NCBI RefSeq assembly: GCF_040939455.1
Contig: NC_134136.1
Span: forward strand, 73,794,001 to 73,858,000
Reading direction: 5' to 3'
Origin: Microcebus murinus
Taxonomy: Eukaryota > Chordata > Mammalia > Primates > Cheirogaleidae
Length of the DNA: 64,000 nucleotides
A model generated the notes under the pieces. It worked only from the letters and a program-made list of their open reading frames with translations. It was not told the origin of the DNA and made no database searches. Both the position numbers and the translations under genes were made by a program. This document shows positions 45,798-59,131 of the stretch, in pieces; position 1 is the first letter of the stretch, and each line of letters starts with the position of its first letter.

Positions 45798-47740
45798 TTT
45801 ATATTAGTTGTGAAAACAAAAAAATATTTTACATGGTTTCTATTGAAATAACTCATGGTTGGTTTGGAGCATGAGGTACTTTCATTATTAAGTCTTTTCT
45901 ATTATGATTTCATCTATTGAATCTGAAAACATAACAAATGCTACTTTCTATTTTTTTCTAGCCTCTACATAATCATCTCCCATGCATACAAGCATACTCT
46001 ATGAGCTTATAAAAATCTAGTCACAGCATTGTCTCTCTTTTCCATAATGAGTTTAGACCACATCCTATTGCATTCATTTTGATGCACGACTATTGATTTG
46101 TATTCTTCCTGAAATTCTCACATTCATTTGACTCTATACTTTGACTCATGAGTTGCGATTTAGATACTGGTAGATTGATTACTTCAGTTGTTGAAAATTC
46201 TTAGGATTAGCTTGGCACTCTGTTATTTTTCCTCTGTCATCATATACTACAGTTGAAACAAGAGACATGCCTAGAACTTTAGAGAGAAACTCCAAAGGAG
46301 CTATCTAATATATATTAGGCCTACCTATTATGGGAGAGCAATCAGACAATAATAGTTCATTGCTTATGCCTTTCTTAGACATACTCAGTACTAAAACAGA
46401 GTACTTGCATATTGACATCATTCTACATATCCAGAGTTAGTATGACTTATTTGTATTATGTGTCAGATATTGTTCACACAACACTGGCTCCTGAAATAAT
46501 AAAATAAATTTATATTTTTCTGAAAGATTTGTGTTATATTATGTTAATCAGAGAGAAATCTGTGAATTATTCATTAAGCTTAACACAACTTAGAAGCTGT
46601 TTCTGCATTTTTAAAATGGATTTCCTTCCTTGTGAAAATCAAGAACTGCTTATTTTTACATTTGAAGCAATGAAATAAAATGTTTTTTTTAAATTTCATT
46701 TTGCTTCAGCTAATGTTTCTAAACTCAAGTTTACTGTTCAATAATGATTTTATACTGGAATATTTTAGGAGATCACAAAATATTATCTTTTCAGAGCATT
46801 GCTAACTTTAGATCAAGCTTATTTAATCTTGTGTGAAAAAATAAATTTTGAGCTAGATTTTAAAGTTATCAAGGCATGAAAATAAATTTAAGATATTATA
46901 GCAAAGCATCATATTTTTATTAAAATTTTCACTCTTGTTTCATATTTTGAGTTCAGTATAATCACAGAAAGGACTTCAACTCATAATTCTGAAATATAAC
47001 TGAAGGGTAAGCTTTCCATAGTCACTCAAAATTTAAGAACTAGAGTTTTGACTAGACAAGATTCAATATCAGGGATGCGAAGACAACAACTATCAGGGTA
47101 TATTTTAGGAAACATCTTGTTTTTATTTTCAAGAATGAATATAAAGTATCTAGAAATTATTGGCTTCAGTAGAATATTCATGAAAATCTTAAACTTGGAA
47201 TTAAATGTAACCTAGTGAATTACGATGCACTTGGCTATAAATAGTAGAACATGGAACTAAAATGACTTAAAAATAAGGACATTTACTATATCATGTAATA
47301 AGTCTGGAGGCAAGTTTGTTTTATTCTGAGGCTAAATGACAAATTCAAAGGTCCAAGTCATGCTATCTCCCTGATCTTCCATCCTTGGCTCATTGACTTT
47401 CAACTTCTGACTTGTACCTTCAATGGTTGTAAAACAAAAATGGCTGTCAAGCATTACATCCTCACCGATGATGTTCACAGACAAAAACACTAATAATATT
47501 CACTGATTTTGCTTCATAAATCTCTTCTATCATGGATGAAAATCTTTCCCAGAAACCTTCCAGCAAACTGAAATTCAGAGATCATTATCTAGGATTAAAT
47601 CACATCCATACCCTGCTACCAGGGTGACTGGTAATGTATCTGGCACTAACATGTGAATTGGGGGGGGATTCTAATTCCATAAGGATGGAATGGGCATACT
47701 TTCCCCTATTCTACCTATTAAATACAACTAAAAACTCTGA
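45798..47740. other. Non-repetitive AT-rich DNA
   Basis: No gene or confident repeat is recognised. Stops are dense in all frames. Confidence 0.4.
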
Positions 47741-47744
47741 ACAT

Positions 47745-48915
47745 TATATATGAAAAAAAAAAAAACCAAAAAAACAAAAAAAAACAAAAACCAAAAGTAG
47801 ACTCTGAGACGTTGAGAGAAGGTAGACTGGCTAGGGACCTTGGGGCACAAGAAACAACACAGTGGTGAGTTTCCTGGATTTTATTTTTGCTTCACACTTC
47901 TCAGGATTAGAGCTAAAGAAGTCAGTAATAGGAAACACCAATGATTTCAGACAAATAGTCCTCACAAAAGCCTGTTGTCTCTAGTCAAAGGACCAGGAAA
48001 AGGGTAGCAAATCAAGACAAAAAACTTTTAGAAAATAACCACTCCACCCCATCCAAATACCACAGAAAGAACCGTAGATCCACCCTCACCAAGACTAACA
48101 AAAGCTGAGTTATAAACCTAGACTTCTACCCTCTCCAGGCTGTAATGAGGCACCCCAATCCTCACCCAACTTCTTCTAGAATTTTGTCAGAGAAACAGAG
48201 TGGGGAGTTGGATTTTCATCTCCTCCAGCTCATAATAAGGTATCTCCTCACTCTACAGTGTCAATAGAGGCCATGTGGAAAGCCAGGACTTTCACTCTTA
48301 CCCAGAAATAATGAGGTACCTCTGCCTCCCTGATGAAATGGTGTCAGAGAAGGCCCTTTAGAAAATCAGAACTTTTGCCACTTCACGGCAGTGACAAGGC
48401 TACACTGTGACAGAGTCAGTGGAGGCTACAGGGGAAACAGTAAAGAGGGACTCCTCCTCCTCTTATCTAGGAATATATTTATGGAAGCCTAATGGAGACA
48501 CATGTATTTAGCACTGCAGGACAGGAAAGAGGACCCCTTGCCCATCAATGGAAGCCAAGTGAGGAGCCTGGACTTCTACCTCTACCTGGTAGTTACAAAG
48601 TAATATCCCCTTCTTTCCCTTCCAGAGGGAAGTCAGAAGAAGTATTTATCATACCAAGGACCAGAAAAATATCCATCTAAATTAAAAAACAAAACAAAAC
48701 AAAAAAACTACTGAAATGACAGAGATGTTAGATTTAGCTGACAAAGATTTTAAAGCAGTCATCATAAAAATGCTTCAATCAGCATGTATGAACATACTTG
48801 AAACACATGAAAGATTAGAAAGCCTCATAAAATAAATAGAAGATATAAAGAAGAGTCAAATGTAAATTTTAGAACTGAAAAATACTATAAGCAAAATTTT
48901 TAAAAAAACCTCAAA
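47745..48915 (+). mobile_element. Ancient L1M/HAL1-like 5' region and ORF1 remnant
   Basis: An A-rich stretch (47755-47795) is followed by repetitive, L1M-5'UTR-like text with recurring 'aatgaggcacc/ggtacctc' phrases. From 48715, 'gatttagctgacaaagattt' and 'gaagatataaagaagagtca' match an old LINE ORF1 region. There is no useful frame. Assignment is from memory of old L1 text. Confidence 0.45.
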
Positions 48916-49775
48916 ATTATTTTAGGTGTTCCTCTTTTAAGATGTCTGACCCTAAAACTCATCTTTGCTGCCACCTCACAGAAGATGGTTCAACTGATTT
49001 TTTCAGGAGCACTGACAACAAGAGTACCCAGAAGACTTTTCTTAGACACTGCATTATCACACTCAGGAGGCATATGGTCATCATTGAATAATTCAATGAT
49101 GAACAATATCTGTTTGCCTTGAAAAGGAGAGGTGTCTGACAATGTTGAACTTTACCTGATGCTGTGTCATCGAAAAACTATTATTAACTAACCATTAACT
49201 ATTATGTTAAGGAATCCCCCTCACCCTTTTGTGTCCAGAAAATGGATTACTACATAGAACTATCTTGCCTATGTGACTTAGAAGAGATTCAAGGATGATC
49301 TCTTGTTTACCTATGACTAGGTCAGATACAGACTCACCAAATTACCATTGTTTGGCTCATAAATGATTAGCAGTACTTTAGTAAGGTTTATCTCCTTCCC
49401 CTAAGACCCTGAAATTTGGCCCATTTTTGAACATTGGAAGGAGGGACACCCTTCCTTAACAGTGTCTTCAGATTGAGAACCAGCTGACTTCAAGGAAAAA
49501 CATCAACCATGCAAATATACCACTCCTGTTCATCACAATATCTCACATATGATTCTTTCTAGCCTTATTTATTCTTCCCAGTAAAAGAAGGCCTTTTTCT
49601 ACCTGACATTTGAGACTCTTTTAGATGTCATGATCAGAACATACTTCCTATCATAATAGTCTCCCTCACCATTGCAATAGTCTTCTTATCATAATAATCT
49701 TTTTGGATAAGGAGTCTTCAGTATTTGTTTTTATTTGACACAGTCTTTCTAGAAGCAGAGGTCTGTTTTTAAATC
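48916..49775. other. Unassigned DNA
   Basis: A short frame at about 48942 (MSDPKTHLCC...) of about 50 codons resembles nothing I know. Parts near 49240-49440 look like old LTR text, but I cannot name a family. Confidence 0.25.
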
Positions 49776-49779
49776 TTAT

Positions 49780-50330
49780 TTTAAAATTATTTTAGGCTTA
49801 GATAATAGTTACAAAAATAGTACAGAGAGGCCCTGTATAACCTTCACCCTATTTTCCTCCCCATTTTAACAAATTATGTAACTATAGTCAATTATCCAAA
49901 CCAAGAAATTAATATTGGTATGATACTATTAACTAAACTGTAGTTATTTTATTTTTACCAGCCTTCTTGAAATATTTTTTTTCTGTTCCAAGATACAATC
50001 CACTACCTCACAATATATTTAATTGTAGTATCTCCTTAGTCCACTCTACTCTATGACAGTATATTAGATTTTCCTTGTCTTTTCTGATCTGAATGCTTTT
50101 GAATTGTAATAGCTATTTTGTAAAATGTTTTTTTTCCAATTTGGATTTGTCTGTTTCTCCTGCTCAGGTTGAGGTAAGGCTTTTTCGTTTTTTTTAGCCA
50201 AGAATACCACTGACGTAATGTCATATACTTCTCAATGCATCTTATCTGGGATACCTGGTGTCAATGTCTTATTACTAATGATATTAACCTTGGTTACTTG
50301 GTTACGTTGTACTTTTCAAATTTTATTCAC
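49780..50330. mobile_element. Possible old L1 3'UTR-type sequence
   Basis: 'agtacagagaggccctgtat' with 'ccttcaccctattttcctcc' and, later, 'gatttgtctgtttctcctgc' recall the conserved 3'UTR block of ancient L1s. Diverged; orientation and limits are not certain. Confidence 0.4.
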
Positions 50331-51560
50331 TGTAAAGTTATAATTTTTCTCCTGTAATTGGTGGAGATCTTGGGAGAGATTCTTTGAAAATATGTTAACA
50401 TTAATTTCTCCCCAGACTCCATCACAGAGCTAAAGTTTGGCTTAAAATAGCCAATGTGATAATAAAAAAGAAAGAAAAAAAGTTAGAGGGTTTACACTAT
50501 CAAGTTTCAAAATTTACTATTAATACATATATAATAAACTCTATAATTACAAGTGTAATTATGACTCAACGTTAGACAAAATGACCAATGGAAGAGATCA
50601 AAGAATACAGAAATAGTTCCACATATATAGAGTTACCTGTTATATGACACACTATTCCTCATAATTCCATCATTCTTCCAATAAGATTTTATCGATGGTG
50701 TTGGTGGGAGAGGGGGTGGGTTGGTAGTTCTTACCAAAAGATGAAAACACCACTGAGTAGAATTCTGAAATGTCCTATTATTTCAACCTTTGATGTTATA
50801 AGTAGATATTCTGGGTGTATGCTCTTTTTTATGGTTAACTGACCCTAAGCACAGACAAGGATGTAACCTAAGTAGATATTCTAATTATGGTACAAAATGA
50901 ACCAAGAAGAAAAGCAATCATTTAGATATGATAACATTTAAAGCCATTTTACTTAAGAAAATAATCTAGTATGAGAGAACAAAATGTGAAATTTTCTTCA
51001 CTGTTTGAGTTCCCTGATAATTATATTTTAATATCAATGATCATTAATATTATAATTCATTCTTTATCTCAAGCAGAGTGACATGACTGAATTTTGTGTC
51101 TTGGAAAGGCAACTCTGGATTTCTTGTACAGGATGTGTGACAGTGAGTCAGTGACAGAGGCAAGGTGACTAGCTGAAAGATTCTTAGAAATATCCTTCTG
51201 TGATTGAGTTAAAACCTACCTGACTGTAACTTCCAATAATATGGTTCTTAATTTAGGAACATACATGCCATACAATTTTACTATGCTTTGCTGCATTTGG
51301 TACTTGCTATAAATTCAGTTTAATTCCCTCCAGACACTGCATCCTACCAAAATTGCTTTCATGTGCTAAACACAAATTTCTTCATAAATTTGTAAAGGCT
51401 GACTATTTAATTTTTCCAGCTTATTAGAGCTTCATTTTCCCCTTCTAAAGTAAGTATGCAGGAGGCCTTTTGAAGTAGGAGTATCTCTGAAAAGGAAGAC
51501 CTTGTAGTACAATGAGATGAGCTTCCAGAAAAGCCATCGTTTTAAGTGATGATTCTTGGG
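50331..51560. other. Non-repetitive AT-rich DNA
   Basis: No gene or repeat is recognised. Confidence 0.4.
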
Positions 51561-51577
51561 CAGAAGAAATACATTTT
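51561..51577. repeat. Left target-site duplication of the L1-E insertion
   Basis: The 17-mer cagaagaaatacatttt is repeated perfectly at 58824-58840. It ends in TTTT, as expected beside the tail of a minus-strand L1. Confidence 0.95.
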
Positions 51578-52268
51578 TTTTCTCTTTTTTTTTTTTTTTT
51601 GGCATATTATGGAAGTACAGGATTTAAGGTTTCAATAAATGCCCATTTCCCCCCTCCCCCCCAAGTCTGAGTCTCCATCATGACCATCCCCCAGATGGTG
51701 CACATCTCACTCATTATGTATGTATATACCTGCCCCCTGCAACCCTCCCACCTGCCCAATACCCTATTACTGTAGTACCTATGTGGCCACTTAGGTGCTG
51801 TTCAATTAATACCAATTTGCTGGTGAGTATATGTGGTGCTTGTTTTTCCATTCTTGGCAAACTTCACTTAATAGTACGGGTTCCAGCTATAAGCAGGAAA
51901 ATATAAGATATGCTATGTCACCATTGTTTCTTAGAGCTGAATAGTACTCCATGGTATATATATACCACAATTTATTAATCCATTCTTGGATTGATGGACA
52001 CTTGGGCTGTTTCCACAGCCTTGTAATTATGAATTGTGCTGCTATAAACATTCGAGTGCAGGTGTCTTTATTGTAGAGTGTCATTGGATCTTTTGGATAG
52101 ATGCCCAGCAATGGGATTGCTGGATCAAATGGTAGAATCACTTGTATCGCTTTAGGGTATCTCCATATTGCTTTTCACAGAGGTTGAACTAGTTTGCAGT
52201 CCCACCAGCAGTGTAGGAGTGCTCCTCTCGCTCTGCAACCACGCCAGCACTTAATGCTTGGAGATTTT
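51578..52268 (-). mobile_element. L1-E1, L1 3' end forming the tail of the L1-E insertion
   Basis: A T-rich run, then 'ggcatattatggaagtacag', the 3'UTR and the last part of ORF2 (open at 52141-51887). It ends at an ORF2 position about 330 codon-bases from the ORF2 stop, exactly where the tail of L1-E2 starts. It differs from L1-E2 at many positions, so it is not a simple tandem duplication of it. Because the only target-site duplication lies outside the E1+E2 pair, E1 was most likely carried along as a 3' transduction. Confidence 0.85.
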
Positions 52269-52510
52269 TTTTTTCTTTTAATTTTTTTTTTATTTTGGCA
52301 TATTATGGGGGTACAGATTTTAAGGTTTCAATAAATGCCCATTTCCCCCCCTCCCCCCAAAAGTCTGAGTCTCCATCATGACCATCCCCCAGATGGTGCA
52401 CATCTCACTCATTATGCATGCATATACTCACCCCCCTCCCCACTCCCCCCATCCACCTGCCCAATACCCTATTACTGTAGTACCTATGTGTCCACTTAGG
52501 TGCTACTCAG

Positions 52511-55500
52511 TTAATACCAGTTTTCTGGAGAATATATCTGGTGCTTGTTTTTCCATTCTTGGGATACTTCACTTAGTAGTATGGGTTCCAGCTCTAACCA
52601 GGAAAATATAAGATGTGCTATATCACCATTGTTTCTTAGAGCTGAATAGTACTCCATGGTATACATATACCACATTTTATTAATCCATTCTTGGATTGAT
52701 GGGCACTTGGGCTGTTTCCACAGCCTTGCAATTATGAATTGTGCTGCTATAAACATTCGAGTGCAGGTGTCTTTTTTGTAGAGTGTCACTGGGTCATTTG
52801 GGTAGATGCCCAGCAATGGGATTGCTGGATCAAATGGTAGATTCACTTGTATCGCTTTAAGGTATCTCCATATTGATTTCCACAGAGGTTGAACTAGTTT
52901 GCAGTCCCACCAGCAGTGTAGGAGTGTTCCTCTCTCTCCGCAACCACGCCAGCATTTATTGTTTGGAGATTTTTTGATAAAGGCCATTCTCACTGGGGTT
53001 AAGTGATATCTCATTGAGGTTTTGATTTGCATTTACCTGATGATTAGAGATGTTGAGCATTTCTTCATATGTTTGTTGGCCATTCTTCTGTCTTCTTTAG
53101 AAAAATTTCTGTTCAAGTCTTTTGCCCACTTTTTAATGGGGTTATTTGATTTTTTTCTTCCTAATTTTCGTGTGTTCTAAGTATATTCTAGTTATCAGTC
53201 CCTTATCGGATGCATATGATGCAAAAATTTTCTCCCATTTTGTAGGTTGTCTGTTTACTTTCATGACTATTTCTTTGGCTGTGCAGAAGCTTTGTAGTTT
53301 GATCATGTCCCATTTATTTATTTTTGTTGCTGCTGTGATTGCCTTTGGGGACTTCTTCATAAACTCTTTGCCCAGGCCGATGTCTAGGAGAGTGTTTCCA
53401 ACTTTTTCCTCTAGAGTTCTAATAGTTTCATATCTTAGGTTTAAGTCTGTTATCCAGCGTGAGTTGGTTTTTGTGAGAGGTGAAAGGTGTGGGTCCTGTT
53501 TTAGCCTTCTACAGGTGGCTATCCAGTTTTCCCAGCACCATTTATTGAAGAGAGATTCTTTTCCCCAGTGTATGTTTTTGTCTGCTTTGTCAAAGATTAG
53601 ATGGCTATTTGAGGATGGTTTTATATCAGGATTCTCACATCTGTTCCACTGGTCAATATTCCTATTTTTGTGCCAATACCAGATTGATTTAATTATTACA
53701 GCTTTGTAGTATAGTTTGATATCTGGCATATTAATGCCTCCCATTTTGTTTTTGTTGCCTAGAATTGCTCTTGATATTCGGGGTGTTCTTTGGTTCCATA
53801 TGAAGCGTAAAATTATTTTTTCTATATCTGTGAAGAATGCTGATGGGATTTTTATAGGTATTGCATTGAATCTGTAGATCAGTTTGGGTAGCATAGACTT
53901 TTGATGATATTGAGTCTGCCGATCCACGAGCATGGTATGGATTTCCGTCTGTTTACATCCTCTGCTATTTCCTTCCTTAGTGTTTCATAGTTCTCCCTGT
54001 AGAGGTCTTTTACCTGCTTGGTTAAGTATATTCCTAGGTACTTTAATTTCTTTGCTGCTATTATGAAGGGGATTGAGTCTTTGATTTGGTTCTCAATTAG
54101 ATAGTTGTTGGCGTATAAGAATGACTCTGATTTCTGTGTATTGATTTTGTATCCTGCGACTTTACTAAATTCATTGATCAGTTCCAGGAGTTTCTTGGTT
54201 GAATCTTTGGGGTTTTGTAGATATAATATCATATCATCAGCAAACAGTGAAAGCTTGATCTCTTCTGCCCCTATTTGGATACCTTTGATTCCATTTTGCT
54301 GTCTGATTGCTGTAGCCAAGACTTCCAGCACTATGTTGAACAGAAGTGGAGATAGTGGGCAGCCTTGTCTGGTTCCAGTTCTAAGTGGGAATGATTTCAA
54401 TCTTTCCCCATTCAGTATGATGTTGGCTATGGGTCTGTCATATATGGCTTGTATCATTTTTAGGTATGTCCCTTCTATTCCTATTTTCTTAAGTGTTCGT
54501 ATCATGAAAGGGTGTTGAATTTTGTCAAAAGCTTTTTCTGCATCTATTGAAAGAATCATGTGGTCTTTGTTCTTGCTTCTTTTATGTGGTGAATTGCATT
54601 TATAGATTTACGTATGTTGAACCATCCCTACATCCCTGGGATGAAGCCCACTTGGTCGTGGTGGATTATTTTTTGATAAGTGTCTGGATTCGGTTAGCTA
54701 AGATTTTGTTGAAAATTTTTGCATGTATATTCATTAGGGATATTGGTCTGTAGTTTTCTTTTTTTGTTGCATCCTTTCCAGGTTTGGGTATCAGAGTAAT
54801 ATTCGCTTCATCAAAGGTGTCGGGGAGGTTTCCGTTCTTCTGGATGTTGTGGAATAGTTTCTGCAAGATAGGTACTAGTTCTTCTTTGTAAGTGTGGTAA
54901 AATTCGGGTGTGAAGCCATCTGGACCGGGACTTTTCTTTTTAGGAAGATTTTTAATTGCTGTTTCTATTTCAGCTGTTGAGATTGGTCTGTTCAGAGAAA
55001 CTATTTCTTCCTGGTTGAGCCTAGGGAGGCTGTGTGTTTCTAGAAATTTGTCCATTTCCTCCACATTTTCCAGTTTGTGTGCATAAAGACTTTTGTAGTA
55101 TTCATAAATTGTATCTTGTATCTCTTTGGGATCAGTTGTGATATCTCCTTTTTTATTCCTGATGGAGCTTATTAGAGATTTCTCTTTTCTGCTTTTCGTT
55201 AGCTTAGCCAATGGTGTGTCAATTTTGTTTATTTTCTCAAAGAACCAACAATTTGTTTTATTATTATCATGAATAGCTTCCCTGTTTTCAATATCGTTTA
55301 GTTCTGATTTGATCTTGTTGAGTTCACTTCTTCTGCTCTGTTTGGGGTTGGTCTGTTCTTCTTTCTAGTTCTTTGAGTCGTTTCATTAGATTGTCTATTT
55401 GTGATCTTCTTGTCTTTTGGTTATAGGCATTTATGGAGATAAACTTTCCTCTCAGAACTGCTTTAGCTGTGTCCCAGAGGAGTTGATAACTTGTCTCTCC

Positions 55501-56378
55501 ATTGTCGTTTTCTTCATAGAATTTTTTTATTTCCGTCTTGATTTCTTCATTCATGAAGTAATCATTTAGTAAGAGGTTGTTTAATTTCCACGTTTTTGTG
55601 TAGAAATGTGTGTTTCTGTTAGGGTTGATTTCTAGTTTTATGCCACTGTGACCTGAGAAGGTACATGATATGATTTCTATTTTTTTTAAATTTCTTGAGA
55701 TTTACTTTGTGTCCTAGGATATGGTCAATCTTAGAGAATGTCCAGTGAGCTGATGAGAAAACCGTATATTCAGTGGATTTTGGGTAGAATGTTCTGTAAA
55801 TGTCAGTCAGACCTAATTGTTCTAGAGTTTTGTTTAAGTCCATTATTTCTTTATTAATTTTCTGTTTGGAGTATCTGTCTTGTGCCGTCAGTGGGGTGTT
55901 GAAATCTCCGGTGATTATGGAGTTGCTATTAATCCATTTGCTTAGCTCCAGTAAGGTTTGCTTTATGAATCTGGGTGCACCTAAGTTGAATGCATATATA
56001 TTTAAAATTGTTATCTCTTCTTGTTGAAGTGTGCCCTTCACCATTATATAATGACCCTCTTTGTCTTTCACTACATTTGTTGGTTTAAAAACTAAATCGT
56101 CTGAAATTAGAACTGCCATGCCAGCCTTCTTTTGGCTTCTATTTGCTTGGAATATTGATCTTCACCCTTTTATTTTTAGTCTATATGCATCCTTGCAGGT
56201 TAGATGTGTTTCCTGACAACAGCATATACTTGGCCAGTATTTTCTCATCCATTCAGCCAGCCTATGTCTCTTGAGTGGAGAGTTTAATCCATTCACAGTT
56301 GTTAACTGATAGGGAAGGCAGATTACCGTTCGTTCTATTGGGTTGGATGTTGTTGCTATGATTTATGTCTTGAGCCTT
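52511..56378 (-). pseudogene. L1-E2 ORF2, start lost, several frameshifts
   Basis: The expected ATG is AAG (56376-56378). The endonuclease piece 56119-55619 keeps 'GDFNTPL' but is frameshifted before 'SDHSGI'. Further pieces are 55554-55324, 55211-54666, 54559-53879 (reverse transcriptase with '[10 protein letters not shown]' and 'LFADDMILY' intact), 53933-53142 and 53032-52511 (C-terminal '[18 protein letters not shown]'). The A7-to-A6 change at 54669-54674 and the Gln-to-stop at 54628-54630 are the same as in L1-D. The Trp codon that is a stop in L1-B and L1-D is intact here (near 53524). Confidence 0.92.
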
Positions 56379-56418
56379 GTAGTATGTGGCCTTTAAAATA
56401 TTTGGGTTTTGGTTGTTT

Positions 56419-57371
56419 TTATATTCGTGTGTTATTATTATGATGTTCTGTGCGTAACGCTTTTTTAACTACTTCTTGTAGGGCTGGTCTTGTCTTGGTG
56501 AATTCTCTGAGCCTTTGCTTGTCTGAGAATGTTTTTATTTCTCCTTAATAAATGAAGCTTAGTTTTGCAGGGAATAATATTCTAGGCTGGGCATTGTTTT
56601 GTTTCAAAAGAGTGAGAATAGGGCCCCAGTCTCTCCTTGCTTGTAAAGTCTCATTAGAGAAGTCTGATGTTATTCGAATTGGCTTTCCCTTGTATGTTAC
56701 TTGCTTCCTTTGTCTTACAGCTCTTAGAAGGGCCTCTTTAGTTGATACTTTGGTCAGTCTGATGACTGCATGTTGTTACGTCTTCCTGTTTGCATTGAAT
56801 CTCCCAGGGGTCCTCTGACCTTCTTTAACTTGCATATCAGGATTTTGAGCAAAGCCTGGGAAATTTGCTCTATTATATCTTCAAACAGCTTGTCCAATCC
56901 TTGAGTGTTGTCTTCTTCCCTTTCTGGTAACCCTATGACCCTCACATTAGGTTTCTTCACATAATCCTACCGCTCTTTTAGGCTTTGCTCTTTTCTCTTT
57001 TTCTCTGCTCTATTTCTGTGACTGATTTATTTAATTGGAGGGTGTTATCTTCAAGCTCTGAGATTCTTTCTTCTGTTTCATCTACCCTGTTTTTGAGACT
57101 TTCCACTGTATTTTGTAGTTCCTTGAATTGATTCTTCATTTCAAGGAGTTACAGTTTTCTTCATTGTGTCTATTTCTTTTCCCATATCCTGGAGGCTTTT
57201 TGTGGTTTCTTTGTGTTGGTTATCGAGTTGTTGTTGCAGCTGGGTGAGTGTTCTTATGATCCACATATGAAATTCCTCTTCTGTCATATTGGTTGCCTGA
57301 TTTTGGTCGGTGTCCGTTTCTAGGGGGCTGGTGCTCCTCTTTGGGGGTGTGTTCTCCGTTTGGTTCTTCAT
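56419..57371 (-). pseudogene. L1-E2 ORF1, frameshifted
   Basis: The ATG at 57371 begins MKNQTENTPPKRS and stays open for 76 codons. A short deletion near 57150 then breaks the coiled coil. The piece with 'KKPNVRVIGLPE' (56960-56754) and the C-terminal part (after 56750) are in other frames. Confidence 0.88.
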
Positions 57372-58823
57372 ATGTCCTGAGTTCTTTCGCTGATTTCTTC
57401 CTATGTCGATCAGTTGTTGTTTCTTTCCTTAAGTTATTGTTTGGGTATTCACACACCTTGTTTAGTTTCTGTGGCATTAGGTGGTGTCTGTGGGTGAGAT
57501 TGGACCACTCCCTGTATATTGAGTCAGTGGGTGCCATGGAAAGGCTTTGCAAGATGCTGTCCCTGTCAGTAGGTGGTGTTTGCTTGAAGGAACAGGCTAT
57601 ACTGTTGATTTTGTGTACTGTTATCAGCTCTTGTTCTGGGCGGAGTTGGGTTGGGTAAGCCTGCCCTCAGGCCGTTAGCAGGGGTCAAATTTCTGTACTC
57701 TGCTTCCAGGAAAAGCTGGCAGGGTGGGGCCTGAATGGTCCCACTCAGCCAGAAAGTCTGGGTTTGGGGGTAAGACTGTCTGAGACCCGCAGTCTGGAGC
57801 AGGCCTCACTTCTTTCCACCCTCCCCAACTCTGCAGCTACTCCTGGGCCTCTGCCAGCAGGCCAGACCACAAGCCACCAGGCCTCCCCGGACTGTGATGC
57901 CAGCGGGGAGGTTCTCTGCACAGGAACGCCCCCTGGGCTGGGCGCAGGGCCTCCTCCTGGGAGGAGGGATGCTCTCTAGGATGCTGATCTGCCCCTGGAG
58001 GCACACACACCTCAGTAGGCTGTTCAAGTATAACCCTTCTGTGCCCTGGGCAATGCTAGCCCTCAGTGCAGGGGATCTGTTCTGCAGGTCTGACCTCTGG
58101 GTCCCAGAGTTCAAACTGTATCCCCACCAGGGAGAGGATTTCTGGTCCCAATTCACCCACAGGGAGCCCAAGCTGAGTCTATGTCTCTCAGCCTCTGAGT
58201 CGGCACCGTTCTCCTGGGAACACCTTGCCAGCAGCACCTGGGAGAGCTGGCGGGAAGGAGCTCGCAGTCTGAGTTCCCCTGAGTCAGCTGTAGGGTCCCA
58301 AAAGGGAAGGTCCCGTTCCCTGGAGGGTACTTCTGGCTGGTGGCTGTATTGTCTCTCTCTGCAGCCGCGGGTAGTGTCGGCAGAGGTGAGGAGAAGGCAA
58401 TATGGCTCCTGCCGTGCGGCTTTGGTCTGTGCACAGGGAGGTGCCTGGAGGAAGTTGGGAACCTTGTGCAAGGTCTGCTACAGGCTCACCGCTGGCTGGC
58501 GGTGGCTGTCTCTGGGCAGGTGTCCATAGGTCTCTCCACCCTCTGAGGAGCCCACCAGCAGTCCAAAATGCAGGGGAGAGGAAACAGCAAATCCACCTAC
58601 CCTTGCTGTTGGTCTCCGGGCTCCCCCGGCAGTCTCAGCCTCCAGTTTTCCTCTGCAGCCTCCTCCCGTGGAGTCTCCCAGGGTCTCAGGTACCCCTCCT
58701 TCTGGCCCTTGTCTGCTGTATGCTCGTCTTCTTCCTTCTTTTTTCTATTTTCTGCTAGAATCTGTCTTTTCTGCAGAGACACTCTGTGTGGCGTTGTTTC
58801 TCGTCCGCCATCTTGCTCCACCC
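57372..58823 (-). promoter_or_regulatory. L1-E2 5'UTR with intact YY1-type site
   Basis: Homologous along its length to the L1-B and L1-D 5'UTRs. CAAGATGGCGG (plus strand ccgccatcttg, 58805-58815) lies just inside the 5' end. The overlapping upstream frame is open for about 110 codons over 57552-57220; its first real ATG is a few codons in, at 'LSMAPTDS'. Confidence 0.75.
58402..58758 (+). CDS. ORF0-like antisense ORF in L1-E2 (candidate)
   Basis: 118 codons from an ATG in 'gcaatATGgct'. Same start, stop and length as in L1-B and L1-D, beginning MAPAVRLWSVHREVPGG and ending 'FC'. Substitutions without indels separate the three copies. Confidence 0.35.
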   Translation: MAPAVRLWSVHREVPGGSWEPCARSATGSPLAGGGCLWAGVHRSLHPLRSPPAVQNAGERKQQIHLPLLLVSGLPRQSQPPVFLCSLLPWSLPGSQVPLLLALVCCMLVFFLLFSIFC

Positions 58824-58840
58824 CAGAAGAAATACATTTT
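58824..58840. repeat. Right target-site duplication of the L1-E insertion
   Basis: Perfect 17-bp copy of 51561-51577, directly next to the L1-E2 5' end. Confidence 0.95.
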
Positions 58841-59131
58841 ATCAAGCTTTTTCTTAAGGAGTGTTGGCTTCATAAAACACATTTGGTAGTTCAGCTTTTG
58901 TGGTGTTATTACTGTATTGAATCCATTCTGGTGTGTATCCCTCCTTCTCTCGTTTTATAAGTTTTTCTCTTTACATACTTCCCTTGTTTCTTCTTCACTA
59001 TTATCATTGGTAATTCTTTTACATTTTTAAAAGTAATATGACCTCTTTTAAAATTCAATAAGTATAGAACTCTATGAAAAGTGGTATGCAATTCAAATAG
59101 TATAGAATTATATAAAATAAAAACTTTTATA

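Larger units (their letters stand above)
52269..58823 (-). mobile_element. L1-E2, full-length L1
   Basis: A-rich tail and 3'UTR at 52269-52510, ORF2 region 56378-52511, ORF1 region 57371-56419, 5'UTR to 58823. The 5' end abuts the right 17-bp duplication directly, so this terminus is the true insertion end. Closely related to L1-D. Both ORFs are broken. Confidence 0.93.

Noticed and set aside
48942..49090. Short frame MSDPKTHLCC... considered as a processed pseudogene
   Set aside because: Only about 50 codons, no recognised protein, no A tail or duplication identified.
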